Positions 1 to 9,310 of a DNA stretch of 64,000 nucleotides are shown in pieces. The stretch lies in assembly GCA_947462335.1 (NCBI GenBank), contig OX381705.1, positions 44,592,175-44,656,174 on the forward strand, given 5' to 3'. The position numbers were made by a program, and so were the translations under genes. The notes below the pieces were generated by a model. It ran no database searches. It was not told where the DNA came from and saw only the letters and a list, made by a program, of their open reading frames with translations. Origin of the DNA: Harmothoe impar (taxonomy: Eukaryota > Annelida > Polychaeta > Phyllodocida > Polynoidae). Position 1 is the stretch's first letter. Each line of letters begins with the position of its first letter.

Positions 1-1
1 A

Positions 2-229
2 CACAGGTCCCTTTGCTCGTGTACCTGGGAGAAATTCTCAGCTGTACATATACTAACTGGCTGTACGGATATGGACTATTCCGCTTTCCTTGATATGGGA
101 ACTATACAAGCAGACACACCAAATCCCTCTGAAGAGGAGGTGGCTGTGCTCATATTACGGAAGGCGGAGAAATTCCAGTACAAACCATTAGCTAAGTTCA
201 TTAGGGACAACCGCAATTTCATGTACTAA
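2..229 (+). CDS. Unidentified ORF end, possibly a terminal exon
   Basis: A frame is open from the window start to a TAA at 227-229. An internal ATG lies at 71 and would give about 52 residues, acidic in the middle and basic near the end. I recognise no family. It may be the last exon of a gene or element that begins outside the window, or chance. No splice site or polyadenylation signal decides the matter. Confidence 0.2.
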   Translation, partial: HRSLCSCTWEKFSAVHILTGCTDMDYSAFLDMGTIQADTPNPSEEEVAVLILRKAEKFQYKPLAKFIRDNRNFMY

Positions 230-1071
230 AAACCTTTAGCTCCGTACAAAACAACATCTTGTACGGGGTAAAAGAAACTAGTATTTCAATATAGATGGCA
301 TCTGCCATCCCCTTTCTCACCTTTCACCCCTTGAAAGGTCCCTCTGCTCATGAGGAACTCCACTTTTTATTATCTATACGGTCAAACCACATAGATCCAA
401 ACCCCTCCTACTAGGTAAACCTAGCGCCCCCAAAAGGGCTACATTCTTACATGGAAATCCATACAAGAATCACAAATAGCCCCTTGGAAGCAGCCAAGGG
501 AAACTACACCCTTATTCTCCTTCTGGCTTCGCCAGAAGAACTTCACCCTCACTATGAGGTCAAATAAGGATGTACGATGGATTCGGACAGGGAGCTACTT
601 TTTTCTCTTTTTCTTTCTTACCCTTACTATTGCAGACATGTTGACTTTTGACAAGCGGAACAACGATACGGCATCATTATTTCACCAGATCAATCTCTCT
701 CTCATTGAACTCATACATCACAACCTCGCACTCCGCCCATCCATTGGCGTGACTATTACCGGGTCTCAAATGCCTGTCACCACCTTCGGTGGCTTTAAAA
801 GTTATCGTATCGTATCGTATCGTATCGTTCCTCAGTCTACTCTGGCTCGAGCTTGGCTCCAGACGTACCTCTAAGGCTCCAGACTCCGCACCTGAGCTTC
901 TTCCGCAGATCGATGATCATTGTTGATGTAATAAACACGTGACTACTGTTTCCTGAATACAAGCCTTTATTCATAAACTGTCGGTGTTCTCGTGTTCCTT
1001 GACATTCCAGGCATCCTTAGTCTTTCCGTAACAATATGTATGCAGGTGTGCAGCCTAAATTAGGGCCAGAG
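230..1071. other. Unassigned sequence with a TATCG microsatellite
   Basis: No gene is recognised. A short (TATCG)n microsatellite lies at about 802-829. The 106-codon frame at 554-874 runs through this microsatellite and has no recognisable domain, so I do not call it a gene. Confidence 0.5.
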
Positions 1072-1454
1072 CCCGATAAACAAAAAACGTTATACAATGG
1101 TATATAACGTTTCTCTATGGCTCCTTATTATGGCAAAACGTTATATAACGTTAAAAACTTTATTTTGACGTAAAATAACGTATTTTTGTTAGCCGGGAGG
1201 ATCTCATGCCAGGGCTACAATGAAGTCATGTTTGAGGATCGAAGAGCATTTATACATCAAATACATTCAAATGTGTTGCTAACGGTTTTTTGTGTGGGCA
1301 TAAATATTTGATGTCCTAAGCTAACAAAAACCCACGCAAATGGATTTCGGAGTGATATTGATCGTAATATTTTAGTGCGTCAGTTAAGAATGCAATAAAC
1401 AGGATATCCTTTATACATTGACTATAACTATTCGGATATAGAGGTGTAGAGGAT

Positions 1455-1546
1455 CGTGGTCAAGTAAAAAGCACCAGGAATCAAAACCTGATCGCTCACC
1501 TCAGAGTTGAGAATGTTAACCTTTGCACCACAGACCCTTGCCCGAC
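1455..1546 (-). repeat. tRNA-derived SINE-like head
   Basis: On the minus strand the stretch has an A-box-like part (TGGTGCAAAGGTTAAC) and, about 35 bases later, a B-box-like part (GGTTTTGATTCC). The tRNA fold looks imperfect, so a tRNA-derived SINE fragment or tRNA pseudogene is more likely than a working tRNA. Confidence 0.4.
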
Positions 1547-1736
1547 AACTGACTGCTACCTTACATTACTTGATTGGTATGGTACAGGGGGCGTGATTAC
1601 TCTAGTGATCCATCCCTGCGAGCCTACCACCAGAGCACAAATAATCCAAACCCGTGCACAGGTAATATTGATAATCACCATCCTTTTTAGGCCATATATA
1701 ATTCAACTATTTGCTTGAGACTGTCACAGCTATAAA

Positions 1737-1935
1737 AGAAACATAAGTCATAATGACAGAGTTTACCTCCTGATGCAGTCTAATAGGGAAGGATTCAGAC
1801 CACTAGAACTTGCTGCACACAATGGAGAATCTGCACTATTTATGACAATTTTCCAAGAAGAGGGCATCTATTGCTTTCCGCAGCTAAAACATGGAATGAT
1901 CACAGATGTGCTTTATGATGTGACGGAATATGAAT
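1737..1935 (+). pseudogene. 199-bp duplicate of an internal TRP-like segment
   Basis: This stretch is nearly identical to 2632-2830 of the TRP-like ORF downstream, with only a few substitutions, including a CGC (Arg) to TGC (Cys) change. Similarity stops abruptly on both sides, and a TAG follows immediately at the right border. There is no promoter or splice context of its own. It is a broken partial duplicate, useful for judging how the 1072-4278 element was assembled. Confidence 0.75.
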
Positions 1936-2139
1936 AGGTTGAATTTTATTACAATCTAGCGCTAATTAAGATGAATCCGTTCCAACAGACGGAATATAAC
2001 CACCTTAATCAGTCTGCCAAAGCCTAATCAGAACATCAAAACAGAAACATCTATTACTTGGACAACAACGTTGTTTCCTGTTTGGATTATACTCCTGAAT
2101 TAAAGACTTTAAAAATACATCTTTTTTTAAACAAAGGGA

Positions 2140-3987
2140 ATGACGAAATTCAGTTTCAAAGCTCGCCATGGTGGAGGTAATGGGGAATCACCAACAACCT
2201 CTATTGTACAAGCAGTTAAGAATTCAGTATCAGAAACAAGAGAACTAGAATGGCAAATCTTCCACCAATGGCACAGAGTGATTGAGTTTGATCAGCTCGA
2301 ACAGTTTAATGAAGTTCTCTCTCAGTGTACAGATGATGAGGTAAATCTTTTACTGACAGGTGACTTTATATACCCAGTATCAGACATGTTTGACAAGGAC
2401 CAAAGGGATGGCTGTTATGGAATTCAGAAACCAATCCTGCTCGCAGCTGGCTTTGGTGCTGTTAACATATTTAGGAAAGTGCTTGCATTGATTATAAAAG
2501 ATGCTGTTCTTACTACTTCATCTGATGGCAATAATGTTGTCCATTTGTTAATAATGGCTTTGAATGAGAAGGAGAAATTAGACAATGTGGTTAAAAAAGA
2601 GATTTATGTATCAATGTATAAAGATGTTATGAGAAACATAAGTCATAATGACAGAGTTTACCTCCTGATGCAGTCTAATAGGGAAGGATTCAGACCATTA
2701 GAACTTGCTGCACACAATGGAGAATCTGCACTATTTATGACAATTTTCCAAGAAGAGGGCATCTATCGCTTTCCGCAGTTAAAACATGGAATGATTACAG
2801 ATGTGCTTTATGATGTGACGGAATATGAATCATGGAAAAAATCAAGAACACTGACATCACCACTGCGGCAGTTCATGGTCTCACATAGTAAACTAACAGC
2901 GGCCGACAGCACAGGGATCAATTTGCTAAAGGAACCAGTATTGGTGAGTTGGATGCAGGTGAAATTTAAGATGAATATTATCATAATCATCTTGAAATTG
3001 ATATTCAGGTTGACGCTAGCTCTCACCTTGACACTTACAACGCCAGCTCTAAGAACAGATAACTCCAGCAATGTGAGCTGCAATCATACTTTAAATCATC
3101 TACCCATGGATGCTCTAACAGCATATGCTGGCATTTTTGGAGTAACCTGGATCACATGGGAAATAGGACTCCTGTGCTGGGGGATCTATCTAATGATTTC
3201 CAGCAAATATCATACTTTCTCTAGTGTTATAAAACCCGAGATGAACACAGATGTCATGTTCCATCGATGTGTATTCTTGGTCATATGTATGTATGCTGTC
3301 ACTGCTCTCCCCAAACCTACTAATGTGAACATCATGGCCAATCTACATAGTACCATAAGTACTGTTGCTGTAATTTCACTTACCAATCTGCTTCAGACAA
3401 TTCCTGTCTTTGGATATTATGTCATGTGTATTGTAGATATGATGAAAGTATTATTTTCCTTTGCACCACTTTTTGCTATTTTCTTTAGCTCCACGGCATT
3501 TTCGTTTATGCTTACTTCTTACAGTGTTCTTGATGACTGTAGTGTTTATTTCAATGATGTCATATCTATTCTGTACAACACTTTCCGAGTTATGCTGAAT
3601 CTCCTGGAGCCATCATCATTTGCTATTTTAGATAATGATGAAAAACGTTACGCTTTATTCTTTCTTCATTACCTCTTTGTCTGGTTCGTTCCTATCCTTC
3701 TCCTGAATTTTCTCATAGGTCTAATGTCCAATGCTGTTGACAGAGTGATGTCTGCAAAAGACAACCATTACCTCTTGAATAGAACCCAGGTAGCAATAGC
3801 AGCAGAAAATGAAACTTCCGTACTGCTTGGTTGGTTCTATGCATGGAGAGCAAGCTATTTCTTTACCTCCAAAAATGGCAGACTGTACATCAAGTGTGGT
3901 GAAATAGAGGCCTTCAATAGTCTAGGTGTCCGCCATGAATATGTGGTAGATAGATTTATCAACAACCCCGGTTATGCTTGGAATTAG
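2140..3987 (+). CDS. TRP-family cation channel-like protein, intronless
   Basis: The 615-residue frame opens at ATG 2140 and ends at TAG 3985-3987. The first 230 residues or so look like a degenerate ankyrin-type region (LLAAGFGAVNIFRK, PLELAAHNGE). From about residue 278 there are several hydrophobic segments typical of a six-pass channel. The last of these, FLHYLFVWFVPILLLNFLIG followed by LMSNAVDRV, resembles the S6 helix of TRPA/TRPV channels, and a pore-loop-like stretch lies before it. The expected role is a membrane cation channel. The absence of introns over 1.8 kb, the flanking inverted repeats and a partial duplicate upstream suggest a retrocopy or a gene carried by a transposon. 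The precise TRP subfamily is uncertain, and the N-terminal ankyrin array looks shorter than is usual for these channels. Confidence 0.65.
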   Translation: MTKFSFKARHGGGNGESPTTSIVQAVKNSVSETRELEWQIFHQWHRVIEFDQLEQFNEVLSQCTDDEVNLLLTGDFIYPVSDMFDKDQRDGCYGIQKPILLAAGFGAVNIFRKVLALIIKDAVLTTSSDGNNVVHLLIMALNEKEKLDNVVKKEIYVSMYKDVMRNISHNDRVYLLMQSNREGFRPLELAAHNGESALFMTIFQEEGIYRFPQLKHGMITDVLYDVTEYESWKKSRTLTSPLRQFMVSHSKLTAADSTGINLLKEPVLVSWMQVKFKMNIIIIILKLIFRLTLALTLTLTTPALRTDNSSNVSCNHTLNHLPMDALTAYAGIFGVTWITWEIGLLCWGIYLMISSKYHTFSSVIKPEMNTDVMFHRCVFLVICMYAVTALPKPTNVNIMANLHSTISTVAVISLTNLLQTIPVFGYYVMCIVDMMKVLFSFAPLFAIFFSSTAFSFMLTSYSVLDDCSVYFNDVISILYNTFRVMLNLLEPSSFAILDNDEKRYALFFLHYLFVWFVPILLLNFLIGLMSNAVDRVMSAKDNHYLLNRTQVAIAAENETSVLLGWFYAWRASYFFTSKNGRLYIKCGEIEAFNSLGVRHEYVVDRFINNPGYAWN

Positions 3988-4290
3988 GTAGCACATTGTA
4001 TTTCTGTAATCCTACTTACAACAGCTATAAGGTGTGGTTCAGGACTAGGTTCGGGACAGGTGACTATGATCACTCAGGTGATCTGAACTGGACGCTGGGT
4101 CTCTACATATGGCAGAAGATAGGGACGAGTCCAAGCGAGGCTTGGACCAAAATCTGCACCCTGATTAGGTGTCACGGGCCTCCCCAGCTAACAAAAAAAA
4201 CACGTTATTTTACGTCAAAATAATGTTTTAAAACTTTATAGAATGCAAAATGTTGCATAACGTTTATTGTTTACTGGGTCCTTATATATA

Positions 4291-4600
4291 CACAGTATAG
4301 ACCTATACCTGTATAAACCCCGGGCGGGATGCGTGGCAGTCTCCAACTGGAGGTAGTTCCTCCAGCGCTCCCGGGGGGGGGGGGGGGGGGCAGCGGCGCC
4401 CTAGGAGTTCCGGCCGCCGCCAGGAGGTGGCGCCCTGGTGTGACGTCATCTCCCGGCGTGACGTCACCAGCCGTGACGTTGCCTAGCGACCCTTCTATCC
4501 GTTGTGGATGTACTACAAAAGGCCACACCCTTTGAATCTGGGTCAGTCGGCTGGTCAACCTTACAGTGTACGCATCATCCTAGTATTTTGAATTTTTTTT
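4291..4600 (+). repeat. N2 split direct repeat A1
   Basis: It matches 28061-28347 (A2) over nearly its whole length, starting CACAGTATAGACCTATACC. It differs by a poly-G expansion near 4374-4390 and by an extra TGACGTCA-containing segment near 4440-4460. The divergence fits the decayed state of the element. Confidence 0.85.
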
Positions 4601-4644
4601 CCCAAGGGCTACTACAAGTAATATGAGGGACCGCTACAAGTTAC

Positions 4645-5496
4645 GATGGTGCGTACTAAGAAGTCTCTCAAGAAGGCTAGCTGGCCCGCAGAGCAAGAGG
4701 AATCGGGCAAGCAGTTCAGGCTCGAAGGCTGTGCGAGAGGACGAGGGCTTCAATGGCAGCTACCGAGGGCAGGCTGGCGAGGGTCGAGGATGGTTTCTGG
4801 AGGATGGCGGGTATGATGAGCAAAATGCAAGATTCCCTGGACAAGATGTCGTCACCAGAGGCGTCAGGGTCGTCCGAGGGTCGTCAGAGCCGGAGGAGAC
4901 ATCAATCTTCCCCCAGGGCTGCTAGGTACGCTTCAATTTCGCCCTCGAGTTCTCCCCGTCCCGAGGGCTCCAGAAGGAGACGTTCCGCTACTAGGTCTAG
5001 ATCCAGTAAGAGATTTTTTTCCCTTCAATCAGAGAAATTTTGTAGATAGGGAGGTTAAAATTGAATCTATTGAAGCCCTACTGTTAGTAAATGTACGCAC
5101 TTTGCTATCTCTGATCAAGCAAGACGAGCCGGTAGAGGGTTTGTTAAACCATATGGAATGGCTATGTGAAAAGGCATTAACTCTGATTCAGTTCTCTGAT
5201 TGCCTATGATAAATCAGTCAGAACTAGGGCTGAAGACAAGGGCCCTGAGGTATTTGGTGTAGTCTCCAATAGTGATGTATTTCTTTTTTGATAGTACTGT
5301 AATTGCAACAAAGAGTACCAAGAGTGTAAAATCTGTCAGTTCTAAGAGTGGGGAGAAAAGGTCTTGTTTTGCCTTCAACAAGGGCCAGGGCTGCGACAAC
5401 CAGGGCTGCAAGTATCAGCACACCTGTATGTTCTGCCATAGCTCAACCCATGGCTCCTCCACATGTGGGAACTCAAATCCTAAGTCAGATAAATAG
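4645..5496 (+). pseudogene. N2 gag-like ORF1 remnant
   Basis: Pieces in different frames (an Arg/Ser-rich part at 4753-5049, a middle part at about 5030-5210, a zinc-finger part at about 5272-5496) align in order with the intact ORF1 at 54266-55243. The conserved end has the Cys/His pattern CFAFNKGQGC, then CKYQHTCMFC, then H and C, as in the intact copy. At least two frame changes break the chain. The protein would have been the nucleic-acid-binding structural protein of the retrotransposon. Confidence 0.75.
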
Positions 5497-5846
5497 GGAG
5501 GTAGGCTTAGACTCTTGTTGGGTGGTGTCAGTATGTGTCCCGACAGGGTTAATACCCATGATTTGTATGGCCCCGGTAGCTCCCCCTACATTTTGAACCC
5601 TAATTGTGAGGTTTTTATTCCAAGAAAGGATAGGGGGGGGGGGGGTAAAATTCACCAGTAGTGCTGACTCTATAGAGTCTGTTCTTGGTCAAGAGTTAGA
5701 ATTTCAAGCTTCTCGCCCTCGGGTAGTGGGTGCTACTATGGACACTGGAGAGGTTTCTCACACGTGTGGTTATGTTAAAATTGCTTTGAACCCTGAGGCC
5801 ATCCCGTTCGTCCCGGTACAGACACAGTCTCCGCAGGTAGTAGTAT

Positions 5847-6546
5847 ATGAATCTGGAGTTGGGGCTTTGCCCCAGGCGTCAGATGACACTGGGCCCTGTC
5901 CGCGTGGTGAGTCCAGCGATTCACCCGACAGGGTTCTTTTATTTTCCATTGATGGTAACCAAGACTTTCCTATATGAGGACTGCGTTCAGGGTACCTGTG
6001 GTCGTATCCACTATATTGGCTCGGAAATTTCCCAATTGAAACCTTGCAGATTTGCTCCCTTCATATCAGGTGCGGGTAATGTCTTTCAAGGCAAGAACCA
6101 AGAGGCCAAATTTATTTGGGAAGGAATTAACAAGGGGTTCAAAATTGTCAGTGACGCTTGTGACACCAGGTATCACTGTAGTAATTATAAAACAATTTTG
6201 GAACCTCAATTTTACTCAGGAATGTGTGATATTGTTAGACAAGAGGTGGCTGAGAGGTACATCACCAAGGTTTCCAGCCCCCCTAGGTGTGTCCATGCAC
6301 TAGGAGGGGTGGAAAAGTCTAATGGTAAATTAAGGCCTATAACAGACTGCTCTGTACCAGGCGACAAGGCTATAAATAATTTCATGTTGGAGACGTATGA
6401 ACCTTTTCCCTATAACTCTGTGTACACAGTGGTCGACCAGCTAGAGCAGGGAATGTTTATGGCGGTGGTTGATTTGAAATCAGCTTACAGGTCGGTGGCG
6501 GTATATATGCTCCACATGCTGAGTTTCAGGGTTTTGCTTGGGACTT
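5847..6546 (+). pseudogene. N2 reverse transcriptase, first segment
   Basis: It is homologous to the first half of the RT/RNase H ORF at 55310-57181, sharing for example [10 protein letters not shown] and the motif VDLKSAYRSV with the catalytic Asp of RT palm motif A. The frame is interrupted at 6546 by the transposon at 6547-8892 and continues at 8895, 26406 and 27318. The pieces join in frame when each insert plus one copy of its 2-bp target duplication is discounted, so the RT frame was open in this region when the transposons arrived. Confidence 0.85.
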
Positions 6547-6926
6547 CCCAGTAAACACACTACGTATTCTCTACGCAGACAATTGGTAGACCTACGTTGA
6601 TATTCTACCAAACGGTTGACAAACGTTTTATCTACGTATATCTTGGTATAGTTTAATTTGGTATGATTAAGTCGTTTATCTACGTAGCTAAATAGAGTAA
6701 ATCCACGTGAAACAAACACATAAATCGCCGTCATCAAACTACGACTCATGAACGTATTTATATTGATTATCCATATAGCCTGTGATGGTATCTTTCCTCT
6801 ATAAATTAATACTCAATATATATGGTTGCAGCTCTGGATGCTATAGTAACGTTATGTCAAACTGAGCCTCATACAGAACTCCAGTGAACATTATAATCCA
6901 TTTACATTCTATGCTACTGGGGGTCT

Positions 6927-7145
6927 GGATGGGGGGTCCCCATGTCGAAAGTCGATCTTAAAAAATGGCCATGTCGCATGTCAATGTCACTTAATAATGC
7001 CTATGTCCTATGTCGATTTTAAGAACTGCTTATGTCGCCTGTCACTATATTTTTTGACCCTCATGTCGCATGTCACTAGGCCTCATGTCGATTGTCGATT
7101 TTAAGAAATAGCTATGTCGCCATGTCGAATTTGGAGGTCCACACC
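6927..7145. repeat. ATGTCG/TTTTAAGAA repeat family, copy 1
   Basis: It is built of short variants of ATGTCGCATGTC and GTCGATTTTAAGAA. It starts near GGGGTCCCCATGTCG and ends near a GGTC...ACCC border. Related copies lie at about 15560-15695 (inverted) and 15997-16210. Confidence 0.7.
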
Positions 7146-7896
7146 CATGCTACTAGCAGCAGGGGGAGGGCGAGGACCGTGGTGCTGTAAGTCCAGGCGG
7201 GTACCCCTTGACCTACAGCTGGTGCCGAATCTGTGGATGGACGGTCTCCGCGGCAGACCCCCGTCCTAACCCCGCCCTTAGATCGCATCAGAGTTTCAAG
7301 AATACTTTTTCCTAGGCCACTCACAAAGCAGTCATTACTATAGAATATTATTAACGGTAGGGTACAGTTACCCAAATGATTCAGGGAGGTGACCCTATCA
7401 GGGGCAACATCTTTTTAAAGCGTTCATTGAACAGTAATGGCTCGTAATAATGTTAATCATCTGGTATAGGGCATGTATATATATGTTACATTGAGTATAT
7501 TATCCCATTTATTTATGCACTTCTGAATCTCTATATCCATCCAGTGGTACATGTATATGCTATCTGATAGAGTGACAAAATCGTTTTTACGCATGCAGCC
7601 CGACCCATACACTATTAACCACACCCAACATGCATTTCCAGGATATTTCCACAACCCCATGGCTAAACCCCCTCCCCCGCCCACCAGCATGTCCAAGTGT
7701 CCAGTAAACTAAACAAACAGACTTCCCGCGTCTTCCACCGCGTCCCCCTCCTTAATTTCGCGCCACACTCACATCCAATCAGCACCCTTCCCGCCCTGGA
7801 GGATTAAAACATAACGTCTGCTGGGGAGCCTGTGGGCGTCTCTTTGTGCTCCACTGTATCAGTCTAGTGCTAGAGCACGACCAAGATTGACCAGAC

Positions 7897-8538
7897 ATGG
7901 ATGGTGGGTACACCTACTATACTATTTAAACATCTATACCTGACTATATAGGTTCATGTTATTTCTATTGTAATGTATATTACTATGTACACATTATATA
8001 GATTTTGCATGGTTACAACTCACTTATTAATTCAGTAGAACTCCAGGGATCAAATACCCAGGAAGTGTATGACGACTTATAGATATCATTATCATGTCAT
8101 TATCACGTTAGTAAATTGTATAACTGTATCTTCATCAACTAATCAAGAGTCTATCATTGTCTTTGGTGCCAGGCTTTAGTGTATCATTCCATATATAGAA
8201 GCATGTACTGGTATGTAACATATTAATTAATACACGTGTATGAGAACTGAAATGCTTACATATCAAACGAGAGAGAGGGCGGGAGATCAGCAGAGAGAGG
8301 CTTCAGGTAATTACTTCCATTGCTTCTTGTTTACATGCACACACTTTCTTAATCATCCTCGTAATGATTTATTCAACACTTTTTTCCCCTACAGGATCTA
8401 AAGAGAATCATCCCTGAACCCACCCTGAACAGACATCTACGTATCTCAAACCCAGGATTTGGAGGCATGGAGATGTACGAAATTCTTACAGAAAGGAAGA
8501 AAGAATTGATGAAAATGATGAAAAAATCAATAAAGTGA
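7897..8538 (+). CDS. Possible small spliced gene carried inside T1
   Basis: A start-like ATG at 7897 is followed after seven bases by a GTGGGT donor. A candidate middle exon ends in CTTCAG/GTAATT at 8306. A last exon follows a TTTTTTCCCCTACAG acceptor and covers 8395-8538, giving 47 residues, basic at the end, then TGA. AATAAA lies at 8529-8534, overlapping the end of the frame. The middle and last exons can be read in one frame (RERLQ/DLKR). I do not recognise the product. It may be a host gene fragment captured by the transposon, or chance splice signals. Confidence 0.3.
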
Positions 8539-8894
8539 TAAAGTACACCTCAATGTGAAGGTCGGGGTCAAAATGTGGGCTGGAGGGTGGGGGGGGGGGG
8601 TGGGCAGGGCGGGTAGTTCTAGGTATATTTCCAACGTCTATTTACGTCCATAATATACAACAAGAAAACGTTCCTGTAACAGAGAATTATGTATAGTATA
8701 CCTCTTCTCACGTATATTTACATCGTAGATTCATGTAATTGTGACGTTTATCTACGTATTTTCTACATAAACGTTGGATATACGTACATGTGCATTAACA
8801 TTTACACGTTAATCTACGTAGAGAAGATACGTATTCTTCCTAAAATGATCAGGTTAATCAGACGTAGATAAAACGTATTTGTGTTTACTGGGTT

Positions 8895-9016
8895 AGGTGT
8901 TGGGTTGGAATATTATACTAATAACAGATTAAGCTTTGGCTTAAGGTGTGCTTCCAATATATTTAATTCCCTTTCTAATTTTATTGTCAGGGTGGCTAAG
9001 TCATATGGTGTTACTA
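8895..9016 (+). pseudogene. N2 reverse transcriptase, second segment
   Basis: This short stretch between transposons T1 and T2 continues the RT frame, with NRLSFGLR-type sequence as in the intact copy (NRLCFGLR near 56110). It ends at the TA target duplication of T2 (9015-9016). Confidence 0.85.
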
Positions 9017-9310
9017 CCCAGTAAACACACTACGTATTTTCTACGTAGAAAATTGGTAGCCCTTCGTAGATTTTCTACCAGACGTGTAAAGAACGTTATA
9101 CCTACGTGAATTTATGTATTGTCAATTTTGGTTATTTCGTGATGTAAGATTACGTCCAAAATCTACGTGAATCAACGAATACTTTATACGTAAATAATCG
9201 GTAGAGATCTACGACTATGCCACGTATTTTTCTACGTATAAGACATGTAAATATTAGATGTATTTCTACCAAACATTTTAAATACGTCAGTGCTACGTAC
9301 ACACTAATAT
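9017..9310 (+). repeat. T2 left subterminal region rich in TACGTA motifs
   Basis: After the terminal 12 bp come many short palindromic TACGTA/ACGTAGA motifs and CTACCA(A/G)ACGT units at spaced intervals. Such subterminal repeats are transposase-binding sites in CACTA elements; binding here is inference. The first 100 bp closely match the left end of T1. Confidence 0.6.

Larger units (their letters stand above)
1072..4278. mobile_element. T0: TIR element carrying a TRP-channel-like ORF
   Basis: The left end reads CCCGATAAACAAAAAACGTT and the right end, reverse-complemented, reads CCCAGTAAACAATAAACGTT. Both continue into similar ACGTTA-rich sequence and share an inner boundary near GTTAGC (about 1195 and 4188), so these are inverted copies of roughly 90-125 bp. 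The outer ends resemble the termini of the three transposons at 6547, 9017 and 26541. No target duplication is visible (AG against TC). The structure could therefore be one old element that captured a TRP-like gene, or two separate inverted MITE copies flanking it. The right end stops 12 bp before the A1 repeat of the Ngaro relic. Confidence 0.5.
6547..8892. mobile_element. T1: 2.35-kb CCCAGTAAAC-TIR transposon, non-autonomous
   Basis: The ends are CCCAGTAAACACACTACGTA and, inverted, CCCAGTAAACACAAATACGT. A 2-bp target duplication TT lies at 6545-6546 and 8893-8894. The subterminal parts are rich in TACGTA/ACGTT motifs and match those of the 17.4-kb element at 9017-26403 on both sides; the right ends are alike over more than 200 bp. 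No transposase is visible. The interior holds a copy of the ATGTCG-rich repeat and a possible small spliced gene (7897-8538). It looks like a non-autonomous relative mobilised by the larger element's transposase. Confidence 0.85.

Noticed and set aside
3978..4223. 81-codon frame after the TRP-like gene
   Set aside because: It overlaps the gene's end in another frame and runs into the right inverted repeat. No similarity to TRP C-termini is seen.
4271..4558. GC-rich frames on both strands
   Set aside because: They lie within the A1 repeat of N2. The same sequence recurs at 28061-28347 with indels that break the frames.
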